This document shows positions 34,986-37,407 of a DNA stretch of 37,407 nt, piece by piece. The notes below the pieces were generated by a model. That model was given only the letters and a program-made list of their open reading frames with translations. It had not been told where the DNA came from and ran no database searches. The stretch covers positions 1 to 37,407 of the forward strand of contig JAPOYG010000505.1 in assembly GCA_026706755.1 (NCBI GenBank). The letters run 5' to 3'. Numbering within the stretch: the stretch's first letter is position 1; each line of letters opens with the position of its first letter. The stretch comes from Acidobacteriota bacterium (GTDB lineage: Bacteria; Acidobacteriota; Vicinamibacteria; Vicinamibacterales; UBA8438). The position numbers and the translations under genes are program-made.

Positions 34986-36338
34986 CTACACGCCGGGAAG
35001 CGGTTCGAGCGGCAACACGCCGGTCGCGTCGCCGAAGTCTTCCGTGTGGACCCCCACCCGCCCCAGCATCGCCAGCAGCAGGTTGTTCATGGGCGTGTCC
35101 CTCGTGTGGCGCAGGACGCGGCCGCCCTTGACCCCGCCGGCCCCGCCGATCATCACGAGCGGCAGATCGATGTGCGAATGCTCGTTGGCGTCGCTGATGC
35201 CGCCGCCGTGGAGCACGAGCGAGTGGTCCAAGAGGTTCCCGTCGCCGTCGGGCGTCGCCTTCAGCGCCTTCAGGAAGTGCGCCGTCAGGCCGATGTGGTA
35301 CTGGTTGATCTTGTGCCCCTGCTCGAACTTCAGCGGGTCGTGCTGGTGGTGCGACACCGCGTGGTGCGCGGCGTTCACGCCCAGCTCCGGGTAGGCGCGG
35401 TTGGTCTGCTCCTTGCCCAGCGTCAGCACGAAGACGCGGGTGATGTCGGCCTGGAAGGCGAGCGCGACCAGATCGAACATCAGCTTCGCGTGCTCGTCGT
35501 ACGACTCCGGCACGCCGACCGGTCGGTCCGGCAGCTCCAGCGTGGACTCTCCGTGCTGGCGCTCCGCGACCTGCAGGCGCTGCTCGACCTCGCGCACGGA
35601 ATCGAGATACTCGTTCACGCTGCTGCGGTCCGCCGGGCCGAGCTTCGCCTTGAGCTCCGCGACGTCGGCGAGCACCCAGTCGAGGATGCTCCGATCCTCC
35701 TGCATCTGCGCCAGGCGCGCCTCCGGCGAGCCGCCGTCGCCGAACATCCGCTGGAAGACGATGCGCGGGTTCGTCTCGTGCGGGTTGGGCGTGGTCGGCG
35801 TCCGCCACGAGATGCTGTTCGTGTAGACGCAACTGTAGCCGTTGTCGCAGTTGCCGATCAGGTACGTCTGCTCCATCGCGAGCTCGAGCGACGTCAGCGG
35901 CGTGTCGCCGCCGATGTGCCGCGCCGCGATCTGGTCGGCGGTGATGCCGTTGCGGACGTCGGCGCCCTCGGTCTCCTTCGGGTGGACGCCGCTCAGGAAG
36001 ACGGTCCCGGCGCGGGAGTGCTCGCCGTTGCCGTCGCCGAGCGCCTCCGCCTGCTTCTGACTGAGGCCGATCGGAACGACCACCTGATTCCGGAACGGCG
36101 CGAGGGGGCTGAGCGTGGGGGAGAGCGTCTCGAGCTTGCCCTCACCCTCCGGCTGCCAGTGGGACATCACCGCGCCGTTCGGGATGTAGACGAACCCGAG
36201 GCGGCGCACCGGCCTGGCCGCCGTCTTCGCGAGGGCCGACGAGGCCGGCACCATCGCGTCGAGCAACGGCAGCGCGAGCGTGACACCCATCCCGCGGAGG
36301 AACGTCCGGCGGGGCAACGCCATCCTGGTGTTGAACAT
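34986..36338 (-). CDS. Tat-exported DUF1552 protein, copy 1
   Basis: 450 aa, ATG 36338 with AGGAG 8 nt upstream. Tat signal LPRRTFLRGMGVTLALPLLD, then the same blocks as the second copy: RRLGFVYIPNGAVMSHWQP, SRAGTVFLSGVHPKETEGAD, SLELAMEQTYLIGNCDNGYS, WRTPTTPNPHETNPRIVFQR, MFDLVALAFQADITRVFVLT, HHAVSHHQHDPLKFEQ and HSLVLHGGGISDANEHSHID. The conserved His clusters (HH...SHHQHD and NEHSH) could bind metal (inference). It lies 44 nt after the partial DUF1592 gene, without the ATGA overlap seen in the other pair. Confidence 0.92.
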   Translation of the reverse strand: MFNTRMALPRRTFLRGMGVTLALPLLDAMVPASSALAKTAARPVRRLGFVYIPNGAVMSHWQPEGEGKLETLSPTLSPLAPFRNQVVVPIGLSQKQAEALGDGNGEHSRAGTVFLSGVHPKETEGADVRNGITADQIAARHIGGDTPLTSLELAMEQTYLIGNCDNGYSCVYTNSISWRTPTTPNPHETNPRIVFQRMFGDGGSPEARLAQMQEDRSILDWVLADVAELKAKLGPADRSSVNEYLDSVREVEQRLQVAERQHGESTLELPDRPVGVPESYDEHAKLMFDLVALAFQADITRVFVLTLGKEQTNRAYPELGVNAAHHAVSHHQHDPLKFEQGHKINQYHIGLTAHFLKALKATPDGDGNLLDHSLVLHGGGISDANEHSHIDLPLVMIGGAGGVKGGRVLRHTRDTPMNNLLLAMLGRVGVHTEDFGDATGVLPLEPLPGV

Positions 36339-36382
36339 GACGGTTCTCCTGCTCAGCTCTTCCGTTCGGTCTTCCCCGGCCG

Positions 36383-37407
36383 CTACTCCGCGCTCGGAGC
36401 CTGCGCCTGCCGCATCCGGAACGGCGTGCTCTTCACGACCCCGACGACGAGCGACGCCAGGCCGTAGTCGTTCTCCGCCGCGTCGCGCAGGATCTGGCGC
36501 ACGGCAGGGGCGTCGTAGTGCTCCACGCCCCGGCCGAGGGCGTAGATCAACAGCTTCTCCGTCACCACGGTAGCGAACTGCTCCGGGTTCCGGACGAGGA
36601 GGTCGCGCATGCCGGCCGGACCGTCGAAGGCGGTCCCGTCCGGCATCGATCCCGACGCGTCGATTGCCGTCCCGCCCGGCATGTGTCCCCGCCAGCGGCC
36701 GACCGCGTCGAAGTTCTCCAGAGCCAGCCCCAGCGGGTCCATCATGCGGTGGCAGCTCGCGCAGACCGGGTTGGCGCGGTGCTGCTCCATCCGTTCGCGC
36801 ATCGCCAGCACCTGCCCCGCATCCTCCGCCGGCTCGAGCTCCGGCACGTTCGGCGGAGGGGGCGGAGGGGGCGTGCCGAGGACGTTCTCCAGCACCCACT
36901 TGCCGCGCCCGACCGGCGACGTGCGATCGGGATAGGACGTCACGGTGAGGATGCTGCCCTGCCCGAGCAGCCCCCGGCGATTCGCGTCGGGGAGCGCAAC
37001 CCGCCGGAAGTCGCTGCCGTAGACCCCGGGAACACCGTAGTGCCGGGCCAGCCGCTCGTTCAGGAACGTGTAGTCGGCAGTCAGCAGGTCGGTGACGCGC
37101 CGGTCCTCCCGCAGGATGCTGTCGAAGAACAGCTCGGTCTCGCGCACGAAGTCCTGCCGCAGGCTCTCGCCGAAGTTGGGGAAGATGACGTCGGACGGCA
37201 GCGCCCCCGAGATGTTGCGCAGCCGCAGCCACTGGCCGGCGAAGTTCCTCGCCAGGGCCTCCGCCCGCGGGTCTCCGAGCATCCGCCGCACCTGGCGCTC
37301 GATCTCGTTCGGATCGTCGAGTGCTCCCGCGGCCGCGGCCTCCAGCAGCTCCTCGTCCGGCAGGCTGCTCCAGAGGAAGAAGGCGATGCGCGACGCCAGC
37401 GCGAGAT
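36383..37407 (-). CDS. DUF1592 multidomain protein, copy 1 (partial, 5' part beyond window)
   Basis: At least 341 codons; the N-terminal half lies outside the window. The visible part starts inside DUF1592 (LASRIAFFLWSSLPDEELLE), continues with LTADYTFLNERLARHYGVPG, then DUF1588 (GQGSILTVTSYPDRTSPVGR, CASCHRMMDPLG) and DUF1585 (YALGRGVEHYDAPAVRQILR), ending SLVVGVVKSTPFRMRQAQAP. A Pro-rich linker (TPPPPPPNVPELEP) precedes the CxxCH. It aligns throughout with the 807-aa copy, so the missing part probably carries the signal, the first CxxCH and DUF1587/1595. First gene visible of the long minus-strand cluster. Confidence 0.9.
   Translation of the reverse strand, partial: LALASRIAFFLWSSLPDEELLEAAAAGALDDPNEIERQVRRMLGDPRAEALARNFAGQWLRLRNISGALPSDVIFPNFGESLRQDFVRETELFFDSILREDRRVTDLLTADYTFLNERLARHYGVPGVYGSDFRRVALPDANRRGLLGQGSILTVTSYPDRTSPVGRGKWVLENVLGTPPPPPPPNVPELEPAEDAGQVLAMRERMEQHRANPVCASCHRMMDPLGLALENFDAVGRWRGHMPGGTAIDASGSMPDGTAFDGPAGMRDLLVRNPEQFATVVTEKLLIYALGRGVEHYDAPAVRQILRDAAENDYGLASLVVGVVKSTPFRMRQAQAPSAE

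Noticed and set aside
36845-36875. G-rich stretch that might form a G-quadruplex
   Set aside because: It contains only two runs of more than three G and simply encodes a Pro-rich linker on the minus strand.

Overview
The window is a GC-rich stretch of bacterial chromosome in which most of the encoded proteins carry export signals. The mix of families suggests an uncultured Acidobacteriota bacterium, probably Vicinamibacteria-like: heme-less PQQ dehydrogenases, DUF1592/DUF1552 pairs, a large TonB-dependent receptor, exported ankyrin repeats, a penicillin acylase, and a three-member secreted family ending in a CHEGNYG block. This assignment is an inference from gene content; there is no rRNA or marker gene. 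I saw no tRNA, rRNA, CRISPR array, transposase or integrase.

Layout. 1-2.9 kb: the end of a SAM methyltransferase gene cut by the window edge, a Tat-exported D-amino-acid-oxidase-like flavoprotein whose domain order looks circularly permuted, then a divergent GNAT acetyltransferase and a DinB-family protein. 2.9-6.4 kb, minus strand: an SMP-30-like propeller, a lipoprotein with duplicated lipocalin-like domains, and an SPFH membrane protein followed by a ribbon-helix-helix regulator, with a palindrome over the likely promoter. 6.5-11.6 kb, plus strand: an apparent operon of PQQ dehydrogenase, class C beta-lactamase-like serine hydrolase and type-B carboxylesterase, closed by a clear intrinsic terminator. 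11.8-14.7 kb: the first CHEGNYG-family gene (minus), then a Fic protein (plus) preceded by AT-rich inverted repeats. 14.9-19.2 kb: a Tat-exported linalool dehydratase/isomerase-like protein divergent from a penicillin acylase. 19.4-21.6 kb: two tandem CHEGNYG paralogs. 21.8-24.4 kb (minus): a TonB receptor with two His/Asp-rich loops. 24.6-27.5 kb (plus): a cache-domain exported protein and a second PQQ dehydrogenase. 27.6-37.4 kb (minus): one long probable operon that reads, in transcription order, DUF1592 (partial), DUF1552, DUF1592, DUF1552, exported ankyrin protein, PQQ alcohol dehydrogenase.

How it may work together (inference): exported esterases, acylase and an Ldi-like lyase would release or rearrange small alcohols and acids, and PQQ dehydrogenases would oxidise them in the periplasm. 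None of the three PQQ enzymes has its own heme domain, so electrons would go to quinone or to separate cytochromes; the DUF1592 proteins carry CxxCH motifs. The most notable items are the permuted oxidase, the Ldi-like protein that keeps the active-site cysteine pair but not the histidine, the CHEGNYG family, the DUF1592-DUF1552-ankyrin-PQQ cluster, and the two likely autoregulatory operators (SPFH/RHH and Fic).
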